Below, piece by piece: positions 5,595-13,556 of a stretch of 27,709 nucleotides of DNA; within the stretch, counting starts at the first letter, position 1; each line of letters starts with the position of its first letter. Under the pieces are notes generated by a model. That model was given only the letters and a program-made list of their open reading frames with translations, was not told the origin of the DNA and ran no database searches. The DNA is from JALZAA01 sp035316025 (GTDB taxonomy: Bacteria; Actinomycetota; Acidimicrobiia; IMCC26256; JACDBD01). The stretch is from positions 1 to 27,709 of the forward strand of contig DATFXL010000037.1 in the NCBI GenBank assembly GCA_035316025.1, written 5' to 3'. Position numbers and translations under genes: made by a program.

Positions 5595-7904
5595 GTGGCT
5601 GCGACCTCCGGATCCATTCTGGGCAACCCGGTACTCCGGACCGAGGACCCGCGCATCCTCCGCGGCGACGCCGGCTACTTCGACGATCTGGATGTCGACG
5701 GCTTGCTGCACGTGGCGTTCGTGCGGTCCACGATCGCGCACGGCCGCATCGAGTTGATCGACACGACCGAGGCCGCCGCCATGCCCGGTGTGATCGCCGT
5801 GTATACGGCTGACGATCTCGAGCTCGGGCCGCACATCGGCATGCCTCTGCTCCCGCCGGAGCTGTCGCGACCGCCGCTGGCGCGAGACGTTGTGCGTTTC
5901 GTGGGCGACATCGTCGCTGCAGTCGTCGCCGAGACGCGTGCCCGCGCCGTCGACGCCGCCGAGCTCGTCGTCGTCGAGTACGACCCGCTTCCGACCGTTG
6001 TCGACCCCGAGGCCGCGCTGGTCGAAACCGCGCCGGTGTTGTTTCCCGAACACGGGTCGAACCTCGCCATCCATCTCCAGTTCGGCGAGGACGACCCGAC
6101 GATCTTCGACGGCGCCGACATCGTGGTCGAGGGCCGGTTGGTCAACCAGCGCGTCGCGCCCGTCCCGATGGAGCCGAACGGCATCGTCGTCGAGCCCGAC
6201 GGCGACGACGCGCTCACCGTGTACGTTCCCACGCAGGGCCCGCACGGGGTCCGCGACACCCTCGCCGGCGCGGTCGGGCTGAGCCCCGAGCACGTTCGCG
6301 TGATCGCACCCGCGGTCGGCGGAGGGTTCGGCGCCAAGGCGACCCTCTATGTCGAGCACATCATCGCCGCGGCGGTCGCCCGCGCCCTCGGGCGGCCGGT
6401 GAAGTGGACCGAGACCCGCTCCGAGAACATGCTGGCGATGACGCACGGGCGCGGTCAGATCCAGTACGTCGAGCTCGGCTTGAAGCGAGACGGGACGTTC
6501 ACCGCGTTGCGCGCCCGGATCGTGAGCGACGCCGGCGGCTACCCGACGATCGGCGCGTTCCTGCCGTACCTCACCCGTTCGATGGGGCAGGGCGTGTACC
6601 GGATCCCGAAGGTCGAGATCAGCGCGAAGAGTGTCGCGACGAACACGACGCCGACGGCTGCGTACCGCGGCGCCGGCCGCCCCGAGGCCGCCGCAATGCT
6701 CGAGCGCATCGTCGACATGGCCGCCGTCGAGCTCGGACGAGATCCCGTCGACCTGCGCGAGCAGAACTTCCTTCCGCCCGAGGAGTTCCCCCTGACGACC
6801 GCGACCGGTGCCAACTACGACGTGGGGGAGTACGCCAAGGCGCTCGACGAGGCGTGCCGCGTCGCCGGATACGAAGAGCTGCGGCGTGAGCAGGCTGAAC
6901 GCCGCCGCCGCGAAGACGTCGTGCAGCTCGGAATCGGCGTGTCCACCTACGTCGAGGTGACGGCGTTCGGTCAGTTCCAGGAGTTCGGCGCCGTCGAGGT
7001 GAACACGGACGGCACCGTGACCGCGATCGTCGGGACCGCTGCTCACGGCCAGGGCCACGAGACGTCGTACAAGATGATCGTGGCCGAGCTCCTCGGCGTG
7101 TCGATGGACGCGGTGCAGGTGATTCAGTCGGACACCAAGCTCGTTCCGCGCGGGGGCGGCACCGGGGGATCGCGTTCCCTGCAGATCGGGGGCAGTGCGC
7201 TCTACAAGACGAGTGAGCTCGTGGCCGAGAAAGGAAAGCGCCTCGCCGCCCACCTGCTCGAGGCCGACGTCGCCGACATCGTCGTCCACGACGACGCCCG
7301 CGTCGGTGTTGCAGGCGCGCCCGGCACCGCGATCAGCTGGGCGGAGCTCGCAGCCGTCGCTACCGACGAAGCCAAGCTTCCCGAGGACATGGAACCCGGC
7401 CTGCGCGCCGAGCTCGACTTCAACCAGGGCTCGACGAGTTACCCGTTCGGTGCCCACATCGCAGTCGTCGAGGTCGACACCGAGACGGGACGGGTCGAGG
7501 AGCTCCGGCACGTGGCGGTCGACGACTGCGGTCGCGTCCTCAATCCGCTCCTCGTGGCCGGCCAGCAGCACGGAGGGATCGCGCAGGGCGTCTCCCAAGC
7601 GCTCTACGAGGGCGTCGCGTACGACGACGACGGGAACCCGCGGACGGCGAACCTCATGGACTACGCGATGCCCAGTGCGGCGGAGTTCCCGAGCTTCGAG
7701 GCGTCGAACACCGAGACGCCGACGCCGCTCAACCCGCTGGGTGCCAAGGGCATCGGCGAGTCGGGGACAATCGGCTCGACGCCGGCGGTGCAGAACGCGG
7801 TCGTCGACGCGCTGTCGATCTTCCGGATTCGCCATCTCGACATGCCGTTCACCTCCGAGCGGGTGTGGCGGGCGATCCGTGACGCACAGACCGCTGCCCG
7901 CTGA
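5595..7904 (+). CDS. Molybdopterin-binding large subunit, xanthine dehydrogenase/form II CoxL family
   Basis: The 769-residue protein has the full fold of the molybdenum subunit of xanthine-oxidase-family hydroxylases. The small N-terminal domain is at about 10-140 (GNPVLRTEDPRILRGDAGY). Molybdenum-cofactor loops are at GGGFGAK 242-248, AYRGAGR 356-362 and AAHGQGHET 482-490, and the active-site glutamate is Glu722 in KGIGESG. The AYRGAGR loop marks form II; true aerobic CO dehydrogenases have AYRCSFR. The substrate is therefore more likely an aldehyde, heterocycle or other organic compound than CO. No FAD (medium) or 2Fe-2S (small) subunit gene lies beside it, although these are normally adjacent. 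The mec gene follows after 3 bases. Confidence 0.93.
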   Translation: MAATSGSILGNPVLRTEDPRILRGDAGYFDDLDVDGLLHVAFVRSTIAHGRIELIDTTEAAAMPGVIAVYTADDLELGPHIGMPLLPPELSRPPLARDVVRFVGDIVAAVVAETRARAVDAAELVVVEYDPLPTVVDPEAALVETAPVLFPEHGSNLAIHLQFGEDDPTIFDGADIVVEGRLVNQRVAPVPMEPNGIVVEPDGDDALTVYVPTQGPHGVRDTLAGAVGLSPEHVRVIAPAVGGGFGAKATLYVEHIIAAAVARALGRPVKWTETRSENMLAMTHGRGQIQYVELGLKRDGTFTALRARIVSDAGGYPTIGAFLPYLTRSMGQGVYRIPKVEISAKSVATNTTPTAAYRGAGRPEAAAMLERIVDMAAVELGRDPVDLREQNFLPPEEFPLTTATGANYDVGEYAKALDEACRVAGYEELRREQAERRRREDVVQLGIGVSTYVEVTAFGQFQEFGAVEVNTDGTVTAIVGTAAHGQGHETSYKMIVAELLGVSMDAVQVIQSDTKLVPRGGGTGGSRSLQIGGSALYKTSELVAEKGKRLAAHLLEADVADIVVHDDARVGVAGAPGTAISWAELAAVATDEAKLPEDMEPGLRAELDFNQGSTSYPFGAHIAVVEVDTETGRVEELRHVAVDDCGRVLNPLLVAGQQHGGIAQGVSQALYEGVAYDDDGNPRTANLMDYAMPSAAEFPSFEASNTETPTPLNPLGAKGIGESGTIGSTPAVQNAVVDALSIFRIRHLDMPFTSERVWRAIRDAQTAAR

Positions 7905-7907
7905 CTG

Positions 7908-8345
7908 ATGGGCTTCGTGTCCCCGCCACTCAGGCTGACGGAGGACCAGTACCGCACGATCGTCGCCCATTCCTACGACGGCCTCCCGGACGAGGCGTGC
8001 GGTCTGCTCATGGGACCCGCGGTCGACGAGGAACCACTTGGCGTGATCACCGAAGCGCGACCGTGCCGGAACGAGGACAAGTCGGCGCGGACGTACCGCA
8101 TCGACAGCCGTGACTTCATCGCGGCGCTGCGAACGGCGGAGACGCGGGGCGACGCGCTCGTCGGCTGCTGGCACAGCCACACGCACACCGACGCGTACCC
8201 GTCGCCGACGGACATCGTCCAGGCCGAGGCGTACCCCACCTGGTTCTACGTCCTCGTCAGCCTGCGGGACAGCGAGCCCGTCCTGCGCGCGTACCGCATC
8301 CGCAACGGCACGGTGGCGGAGAGCCAGATCCTCTTGGGCCGCTGA
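7908..8345 (+). CDS. mec: Mec-like JAMM metallopeptidase (M67), processes CysO
   Basis: The 145-residue protein is a compact MPN+/JAMM domain. Zinc-binding and catalytic residues are Glu29 (DEACGLLMG), His89 and His91 (HSH), Ser99 and Asp102 in HSHTHTDAYPSPTD, matching E ... HSHx7SxxD. In M. tuberculosis, Mec (Rv1334) cuts cysteine from the C-terminus of the CysO-cysteine adduct. The next two genes here encode CysO and CysM, so the same job is very likely. It starts 3 bases after the CoxL-like stop and is probably co-transcribed with it. Confidence 0.92.
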   Translation: MGFVSPPLRLTEDQYRTIVAHSYDGLPDEACGLLMGPAVDEEPLGVITEARPCRNEDKSARTYRIDSRDFIAALRTAETRGDALVGCWHSHTHTDAYPSPTDIVQAEAYPTWFYVLVSLRDSEPVLRAYRIRNGTVAESQILLGR

Positions 8346-8376
8346 TCGGCAAATCCCGACCGCTGTAGTCGACTTG

Positions 8377-8382
8377 TACACT
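8377..8382 (+). promoter_or_regulatory. -10 box of leaderless cysO promoter
   Basis: TACACT followed by six bases and then the GTG of cysO at 8389 puts +1 on the start codon. It allows cysO-cysM to be transcribed independently of mec. Confidence 0.6.
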
Positions 8383-8388
8383 CGTGTC

Positions 8389-8664
8389 GTGCCCGTCGAA
8401 GTCCGCTTGCCCACATTGCTGCGCTCGCACGCCGAGGGCGCCGCGTCCGTGACGGCCGAGGGAGCGACGGTGGGTGACGTCTTCGCCGACCTTTGCACCC
8501 GCTACCCGGGCCTGTCGGACCAGCTGGTCGACGAGTCTGGCAGCATCCACAGGTTCGTCAACGTGTACCGCAACGACGACGACGTCCGGTACCTCGACCA
8601 GCTCGACACGAAGGTGACGGACGGCGACGTGATCTCCGTCCTCCCTGCGGTCGCCGGCGGATAG
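8389..8664 (+). CDS. cysO: CysO sulfur-carrier protein (MoaD/ThiS fold)
   Basis: The 91-residue protein has the ubiquitin-like sulfur-carrier fold (PVEVRLPTLLRSHAEG ... TVGDVFADLCTRYPGL ... DGDVISVLPAVAGG) and ends in the Gly-Gly that is converted to a thiocarboxylate. In M. tuberculosis, CysO (Rv1335) is sulfurated by a MoeB-type enzyme, receives aminoacrylate on CysM, and the cysteine is released by Mec. The neighbours mec and cysM confirm the assignment. The activating enzyme is not in the window. The GTG start is supported by a -10 box at -12 to -7; there is no Shine-Dalgarno. Confidence 0.94.
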   Translation: MPVEVRLPTLLRSHAEGAASVTAEGATVGDVFADLCTRYPGLSDQLVDESGSIHRFVNVYRNDDDVRYLDQLDTKVTDGDVISVLPAVAGG

Positions 8665-8679
8665 GCGAGGGGCCGCCTG

Positions 8680-9618
8680 GTGGCCCGCTTCGAGTCGGTC
8701 CTCGAGCTCATCGGGAGCACCCCGCTCGTGGGCCTGCACGCGCTGTCGCCGAATCCGCACGTGCGCGTCTACGCCAAGCTGGAGGGCCAGAACCCGGGCG
8801 GGTCGATGAAGGACCGCATCGCGCTGCGCATGGTGGAAGCCGCCGAACGCGAGGGAGTGCTGCAGCCGGGCGACACGATTCTCGAGCCGTCGTCGGGCAA
8901 CACCGGCATCGGTCTCGCGCTCGTCGCCCGCCTAAAGGGGTACCGCCTGCGCGTCGTGCTCCCCGAGAACGTGTCGGAGGAGCGCCGGCAGACGCTCGAG
9001 ATCTTCGGCGCCGAGGTGATCTCGTCGCCGGGCGAGGAAGGCAGCAACGGCGCGATCCGCACCGCCGAGAAGCTCGCGGCCGAGGACTCGTCGCTCGTGA
9101 TGCTGTTCCAGTACGGGAACCCCGCCAACCCAGACGCGCACTACGCAACGACCGGACCGGAGATCCTGCGCGACTGCCCCGAGATCGACGTGTTCGTCGC
9201 CGGCCTTGGCACGAGCGGCACCCTCATGGGCGTCGGCCGGTACCTCAAGGAGCACAAACCCGACGTGCGGGTCGTCGCCGTCGAGCCGCCCGCCGGAGAG
9301 CTCGTCCAGGGGCTTCGCTCCCTCGACGAGGGCTTCGTCCCGCCCATCTTCGACCCGGAAGTGCTCGACCGGAAGTTCATCGTGCGGCCACGGGAGTCGA
9401 TCGAGTGGACGCGCCGCTTGCTCGACGAGTGCGGGATCTTTGCCGGGATCTCGTCGGGGGCGGTCATGGCCGGTGTCGTCAAGATGGCGACGACGATGGA
9501 CGCGGGGACCATCGTCGCCCTCGTTCCCGACGCCGGATGGAAGTACCTCTCCTCGGGCGCGTGGACCGAGGACATCGACGTCGTCACCGAGCGGGCAAAA
9601 CGCATCAACTACTGGTAG
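8680..9618 (+). CDS. cysM: CysM, O-phosphoserine sulfhydrylase (CysO-dependent cysteine synthase)
   Basis: The 312-residue fold-type II PLP enzyme has the cofactor lysine at Lys44 (NPGGSMKDR), the substrate loop SSGNTG at 71-76 and the phosphate-binding glycines GLGTSGT at 175-181. Arg213 in QGLRSLDEGFVP lies where M. tuberculosis CysM (Rv1336) has Arg220, the residue that selects O-phosphoserine over O-acetylserine, so the phosphoserine route is expected. The aminoacrylate intermediate is attacked by the CysO thiocarboxylate. GTG 8680 is preceded by GAGGGG at 8667-8672, 15 bases after cysO. Confidence 0.94.
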   Translation: MARFESVLELIGSTPLVGLHALSPNPHVRVYAKLEGQNPGGSMKDRIALRMVEAAEREGVLQPGDTILEPSSGNTGIGLALVARLKGYRLRVVLPENVSEERRQTLEIFGAEVISSPGEEGSNGAIRTAEKLAAEDSSLVMLFQYGNPANPDAHYATTGPEILRDCPEIDVFVAGLGTSGTLMGVGRYLKEHKPDVRVVAVEPPAGELVQGLRSLDEGFVPPIFDPEVLDRKFIVRPRESIEWTRRLLDECGIFAGISSGAVMAGVVKMATTMDAGTIVALVPDAGWKYLSSGAWTEDIDVVTERAKRINYW

Positions 9619-9690
9619 CGGCCGCTCGTCCGTGCCCTCGGTCACATGCCTCGCCCCGGTAGCGAGGCGTGTGAGGGAAGATGGAGTCAC

Positions 9691-10659
9691 ATGGCAACCG
9701 ACGCCGACATCTCTCGCGCCGCCGAGATCCTGCAGGGTGGGGGCCTGGTGGCCTTCCCGACCGAGACCGTCTACGGCCTCGGCGCCGACGCCGACAACCC
9801 GGCCGCGCTCGCCCGGCTCTACGCGGTCAAGGGTCGGCCGGCCGACCATCCGGTGATCGTCCACGTGGGGGAGCCGCCGCAACTGGGGTATTGGGCAGCC
9901 GATGTCCCCGACGCGGCCCGCCGGCTCGGTGACGCGTTCTGGCCCGGGCCACTCACCGTCGTCGTCCGGCGCGCGGCTCGGGTCCGCGACGAGGTGACAG
10001 GCGGCGGCGACACCGTCGGCGTGCGCGTCCCCGCTCAGCCGGCCGCGCTCGCGCTGCTCCGAGCGTTCGGCGGCGGCATCGCGGCGCCGTCGGCGAACCG
10101 CTTCGGGCAGGTGAGCCCCACGACCGCCGACGACGTGCGCGCCGACCTCGGCGATGACGTCGATCTCGTGCTCGACGGCGGACCGTGCTCCGTCGGCGTG
10201 GAGTCCACGATCGTCGATTGCACGGGCGACGAGCTGCTGCTCCTGCGCCCGGGGGGCGTGACCCGCGAGTGCCTCGAAGAGGCGGCGGGCCGACGCGTCG
10301 GAACCCGGCGTGACGGGCTCGTCCGAGCGCCGGGGACTCTGAAGTCGCATTACGCGCCGGAGGCGACCGTGCTCGTCGTCGGACGCGACGACGTTGCCGC
10401 GCGCGCCCAGGAGCTGCTCTCCGCCGGCCAGCTGGTAGCCGTGCTCGGGAGCGGAACCCCGCCCAGCGTTCCGTCCGCAGTGGTCGTGTTCGACGCGCCG
10501 AGAGACGCCGATGAGTACGCGCGCGTGCTGTACGCGCGGATGCGCGAGGTCGACCAGCGCGGGATCGACGTGCTGCTCGCGGTGCCACCGCCCACCGCGG
10601 GCGTTGGCGCCGCCGTCGCCGACCGATTGCGGCGCGCCGCCGGTCGAGGAGAGCAATGA
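9691..10659 (+). CDS. L-threonylcarbamoyladenylate synthase (Sua5/YrdC type)
   Basis: The 322-residue enzyme makes threonylcarbamoyl-AMP from threonine, bicarbonate and ATP for the t6A37 modification of ANN-decoding tRNAs. The YrdC domain covers about 5-200, with GLVAFPTETVYGLGADA, KGRPADHPVIVHV, WPGPLTVV and the SAN motif (APSANRFGQVSPTTADDV). A C-terminal Sua5 domain at about 210-315, after the linker LVRAPGTLKSHYAPEA, makes it the long Sua5 form. ATG 9691 has GGAG at 9683-9686. Its stop overlaps the murI start (ATGA). In M. tuberculosis the corresponding slot between cysM and murI holds a rhomboid protease gene. Confidence 0.93.
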   Translation: MATDADISRAAEILQGGGLVAFPTETVYGLGADADNPAALARLYAVKGRPADHPVIVHVGEPPQLGYWAADVPDAARRLGDAFWPGPLTVVVRRAARVRDEVTGGGDTVGVRVPAQPAALALLRAFGGGIAAPSANRFGQVSPTTADDVRADLGDDVDLVLDGGPCSVGVESTIVDCTGDELLLLRPGGVTRECLEEAAGRRVGTRRDGLVRAPGTLKSHYAPEATVLVVGRDDVAARAQELLSAGQLVAVLGSGTPPSVPSAVVVFDAPRDADEYARVLYARMREVDQRGIDVLLAVPPPTAGVGAAVADRLRRAAGRGEQ

Positions 10660-11459
10660 GCGACCGTCCCATCGGCGTCATCGACTCGGGCCTCGGCGGG
10701 CTGACCGTGCTGCGCGCCCTCATCGACCTGCTGCCCGACGAGCCCGTCGTGTACTTCGGCGACACGGGCCGGTTCCCGTACGGACCCAAGCCCGATCGCG
10801 ACGTCGTCAAGTACGCGTTCGAGATGTCCGACCTGCTGGCCGACCATGACGTCAAGATGCTCGTCGTCGCGTGTAATCGCGTGTCCTCGGTCGCGCTCGA
10901 CCCTCTGCGGCATGCGTACGACATTCCCATCATCGGCGTCATCGAGCCCGGCCTGCGCGCTGCGATCCAGGCCACCGAGGCGGGGCGCGTCGGCGTCATC
11001 GGAACGGTGGGCACCATCGCATCCGGCGCGTACCAGCAGGCGGCCGCCGCGAGCGGCGCGGGCATCGAGCTCACGTGCGCGGCGTGCCCAGGATTCGCCG
11101 AGTTCGTCGAGGCCGGCGACCTCGACTCACAGGAGGTGCACGTGCTGGCCGAGCGGCTCCTCGCGCCGGTGCGCAGAGCCGGCGTAGACACGCTGGTGCT
11201 CGGCTGCACGCACTATCCGCTGCTCGCACGCACGATCGGGGACGTCATGGGCCGCGGCGTGGTGCTCGTCTCGAGCGCGGACGAGACGGCCTTCGAGACG
11301 CGCTCGCTCCTCGGCGGCGCTGGTCACACGCGCCGTCCGGGAAGCGAGCGGCCGAGGCGCGTGTTCGTCACCAGCGGAGACCTCGCGACCTTCCGGGCGC
11401 TCGGCGCGCGGTTCCTCGGTCCCGAGGTGGAGACGGTGGAGGCCTGGGAATGGAGCTGA
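10656..11459 (+). CDS. murI: Glutamate racemase
   Basis: The 267-residue enzyme interconverts L- and D-glutamate to supply D-glutamate for peptidoglycan. Visible motifs are IGVIDSGLGGLTV (Asp10, Ser11), GDTGRFPYG at 36-43, the first catalytic cysteine Cys73 (VACN) and the second at Cys184 in LGCTHYPLL. The first cysteine loop reads CNRVSS, where racemases normally have CNTAS/A. Arg75 thus replaces the usual threonine that contacts the substrate carboxylate. Both cysteines and the rest are intact, so I keep the assignment. ATG overlaps sua5 and the 3' end overlaps the next gene by 10 bases. Confidence 0.9.
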   Translation: MSDRPIGVIDSGLGGLTVLRALIDLLPDEPVVYFGDTGRFPYGPKPDRDVVKYAFEMSDLLADHDVKMLVVACNRVSSVALDPLRHAYDIPIIGVIEPGLRAAIQATEAGRVGVIGTVGTIASGAYQQAAAASGAGIELTCAACPGFAEFVEAGDLDSQEVHVLAERLLAPVRRAGVDTLVLGCTHYPLLARTIGDVMGRGVVLVSSADETAFETRSLLGGAGHTRRPGSERPRRVFVTSGDLATFRALGARFLGPEVETVEAWEWS

Positions 11460-12178
11460 CGGTTCTCGGCTCTTCCGGGTCCTACGGCGCTCCGCCGTTC
11501 GGCGCCTGTAGCGGCTACCTGGTCCGTGGCGGCGGGGCGGCCGTGTGGATCGACTGCGGCAGCGGCACCCTCCCGCATCTGCAGCAACACGCCCGGATCG
11601 AGGATCTCAGTGCCGTGGTCCTCACCCATCAGCATCCCGACCACTGCGTCGACATCTACGGTCTGCAGGTGCTCATGCGGTACGGCCTCGAGCGTTCCGG
11701 TCTTCCCGTCTTCGCGCCCGAAGGGCTCGAGGAGCGGCTCGGCAGTCTCGTCGACGACTGGGGCGACGCCTTCGATTGGAATGTCGTCGGCGACGGGGAC
11801 AGCGTCGATCTGGCCGAGCTGGGGCTGCGCTTCTCGCGCACCGACCACCCGCCCCCGACGTACGCGGTCGAGGTGGCGGCGGACGGCAAGCGGATGGTGT
11901 ACACGGCCGACACCGGGCCGGGCTGGACGGTGGGCGCGTTCGGTGCCGGCGCCGACCTCGTCCTCTCGGAGGCGACGTACCAAGAGGGGCACAAGGGCGT
12001 CCCGTGGCATCTGTCGGCGCGGGAGGCGGGGCAAGCCGCACGCGAAGCGCGAGGGTCCCGGTTGATCCTCACGCACTTGTGGCCGCAGGTCGACCCGCTG
12101 GAATCGGTCCGCGAAGGCACCGACGCGTTCGGTGAGCCGATCACGCTCGCCACGCCGCATCTCGTGACACGCGTGTAG
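11450..12178 (+). CDS. Metallo-beta-lactamase-fold hydrolase, Rv1339-like cAMP phosphodiesterase
   Basis: The 242-residue protein has the binuclear zinc motif THQHPDHCVD (His60, His62, Asp64, His65) with later ligands in SEATYQEG and ILTHLWPQ. It occupies the position of Rv1339 between murI and rph; Rv1339 has been reported as an atypical class II cyclic-AMP phosphodiesterase. The order here makes the same role likely, although MBL-fold RNA- or lipid-acting hydrolases look similar. ATG 11450 lies inside the murI tail. A cyclic-nucleotide-gated acetyltransferase gene is 10 kb upstream, so cAMP signalling is plausible in this organism. Confidence 0.85.
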   Translation: MELTVLGSSGSYGAPPFGACSGYLVRGGGAAVWIDCGSGTLPHLQQHARIEDLSAVVLTHQHPDHCVDIYGLQVLMRYGLERSGLPVFAPEGLEERLGSLVDDWGDAFDWNVVGDGDSVDLAELGLRFSRTDHPPPTYAVEVAADGKRMVYTADTGPGWTVGAFGAGADLVLSEATYQEGHKGVPWHLSAREAGQAAREARGSRLILTHLWPQVDPLESVREGTDAFGEPITLATPHLVTRV

Positions 12179-12202
12179 CGGGAGGAGAGGGAGAGGACCG
12201 GG

Positions 12203-12946
12203 ATGGGGATTCGCAAGGACGGACGTGAGCCCGACGAGCTGCGGCCGGTGTTGTTCGTCCGTGACTTCACCGAATTCGCGACCGGCTCCGTGCTCGTCGA
12301 CTTCGGGCGCACCCGGGTGTTGTGCACCGCGTCGCTCGAGGACCGCGTCCCGCCGTGGCTGCGCGGCACCGGGCGCGGTTGGGTGACGGCGGAGTACTCG
12401 ATGCTCCCCGGTTCGACGGTCGAGCGCTCGGACCGGGAGGCGGCGCGGGGCCGCCAGTCAGGACGCACCCAGGAGATCCAACGTCTCATCGGCCGTTCAC
12501 TGCGCGCCGTCACCGATCTCGAGATGATCGCCGAGGCGCAGATCACCGTGGACTGCGACGTCCTCCAAGCCGACGGCGGCACGCGCACGGCCGCGATCTG
12601 CGGCGGCTACGTCGCGCTGCACGACGCGTTCTCGCGAATGGTGGCCAGGGGCACGATCTCAGCGCATCCGATCAACGATGCGTGCGCGGCCGTCTCGGTC
12701 GGAGTGGTCGACGCGCTGCCGCACCTGGACCTCGACTACTCCGAGGACGTGAGCGCCGAGGTCGACATGAACGTGGTGATGACTGGCGCCGGCAAGTTCA
12801 TCGAGGTGCAGGGGACCGCCGAGGGCAACCCGTTCACGCGATCGGAGCTCGACGAGCTGTTGGCCCTGGCCGAGAAGGGCATCACCGAGATCTTCGAGCT
12901 CGAGCGGGCGACGCTCGCGGAGTCGCCTGCTCCGCGCCCGTCGTGA
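12203..12946 (+). CDS. rph: Ribonuclease PH
   Basis: The 247-residue phosphorolytic 3'-5' exoribonuclease trims tRNA precursors. It begins with RKDGREPDELRPV, the family N-terminus, and has the conserved blocks GSVLVDFGRTRVLCTAS, RGTGRGWVTAEYSMLPGST, RQSGRTQEIQRLIGRSLRA and DADGG-type QADGGTRTAAICGGYVAL, with the C-terminal EVQGTAEGNPF. Full length. A strong GGAGGAGAGGGAG Shine-Dalgarno precedes ATG 12203. Its stop overlaps the rdgB GTG (GTGA), the usual rph-rdgB coupling. Confidence 0.96.
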   Translation: MGIRKDGREPDELRPVLFVRDFTEFATGSVLVDFGRTRVLCTASLEDRVPPWLRGTGRGWVTAEYSMLPGSTVERSDREAARGRQSGRTQEIQRLIGRSLRAVTDLEMIAEAQITVDCDVLQADGGTRTAAICGGYVALHDAFSRMVARGTISAHPINDACAAVSVGVVDALPHLDLDYSEDVSAEVDMNVVMTGAGKFIEVQGTAEGNPFTRSELDELLALAEKGITEIFELERATLAESPAPRPS

Positions 12947-13554
12947 CCACGTTCGTCCTCGCCACCGCCAACCCCGACAAGGCGCGAGAGATCGCCGAGG
13001 TGCTGGCCGAGGCGGCGCCCGGGCTCGAGCTCGTCGCCCGTCCTCCCGAGGTGGCGGATGTCGAGGAGGTCGGCGAGACGTTGGAGGACAACGCCCGCAT
13101 CAAAGCCGTGGCGCTCTGCGCGGCCACGGACCTGCCCGCCGTCGCCGACGACACCGGTCTCCACGTCGACGCCCTCGACGGCGCACCGGGTGTCCAATCC
13201 GCCCGCTACGCGGGCGACCGCGCGACTTACTCCGACAACGTGGCGAAACTGCTCGATGCCCTCGACGCGTTGCCGCTCGAGCAACGCGCGGCGCGCTTCG
13301 CCACCGTGGCGGTCGCCCGCTGGCCCGACGGCCTCGAGATCGCGGCGCTCGGCGAGGTCGAAGGCGTCATCACGTCGAGGCCCCGCGGCGAGGGGGGGTT
13401 CGGGTACGACCCCGTGTTCGTCCCGCTCGAAGGCGACGGCCGCACGTTCGCGGAGATGACCCCGGGTGAGAAGCATGCGCTGTCGCATCGCGCCCGAGCA
13501 TTCCGCACCCTGGCGCAAGGAGTCCGGGTCGTCCAGGAAACCGAGGGGCGATAG
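12943..13554 (+). CDS. rdgB: XTP/dITP diphosphatase (RdgB/HAM1 family)
   Basis: The 203-residue enzyme hydrolyses non-canonical purine triphosphates (ITP, XTP, dITP) to monophosphates and keeps them out of nucleic acids. Motifs are LATANPDKAREI near the start, VADDTGLHVDALDGAPGV at 67-84 with catalytic aspartates, GEGGFGYDPVFVP for base recognition, and SHRARAF near the end. GTG 12943 overlaps the rph stop, so the pair is coupled. The next gene starts 2 bases after the stop. Confidence 0.95.
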   Translation: MTTFVLATANPDKAREIAEVLAEAAPGLELVARPPEVADVEEVGETLEDNARIKAVALCAATDLPAVADDTGLHVDALDGAPGVQSARYAGDRATYSDNVAKLLDALDALPLEQRAARFATVAVARWPDGLEIAALGEVEGVITSRPRGEGGFGYDPVFVPLEGDGRTFAEMTPGEKHALSHRARAFRTLAQGVRVVQETEGR

Positions 13555-13556
13555 GC

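Noticed and set aside
5571..8498. Very long minus-strand open frame upstream of smpB (over 1,100 codons in total)
   Set aside because: Only its last 153 codons are SmpB. The rest mirrors the CoxL-like, mec and cysO genes and is Arg/Asp/Val-rich low-complexity sequence, as expected for the antisense of high-GC genes.
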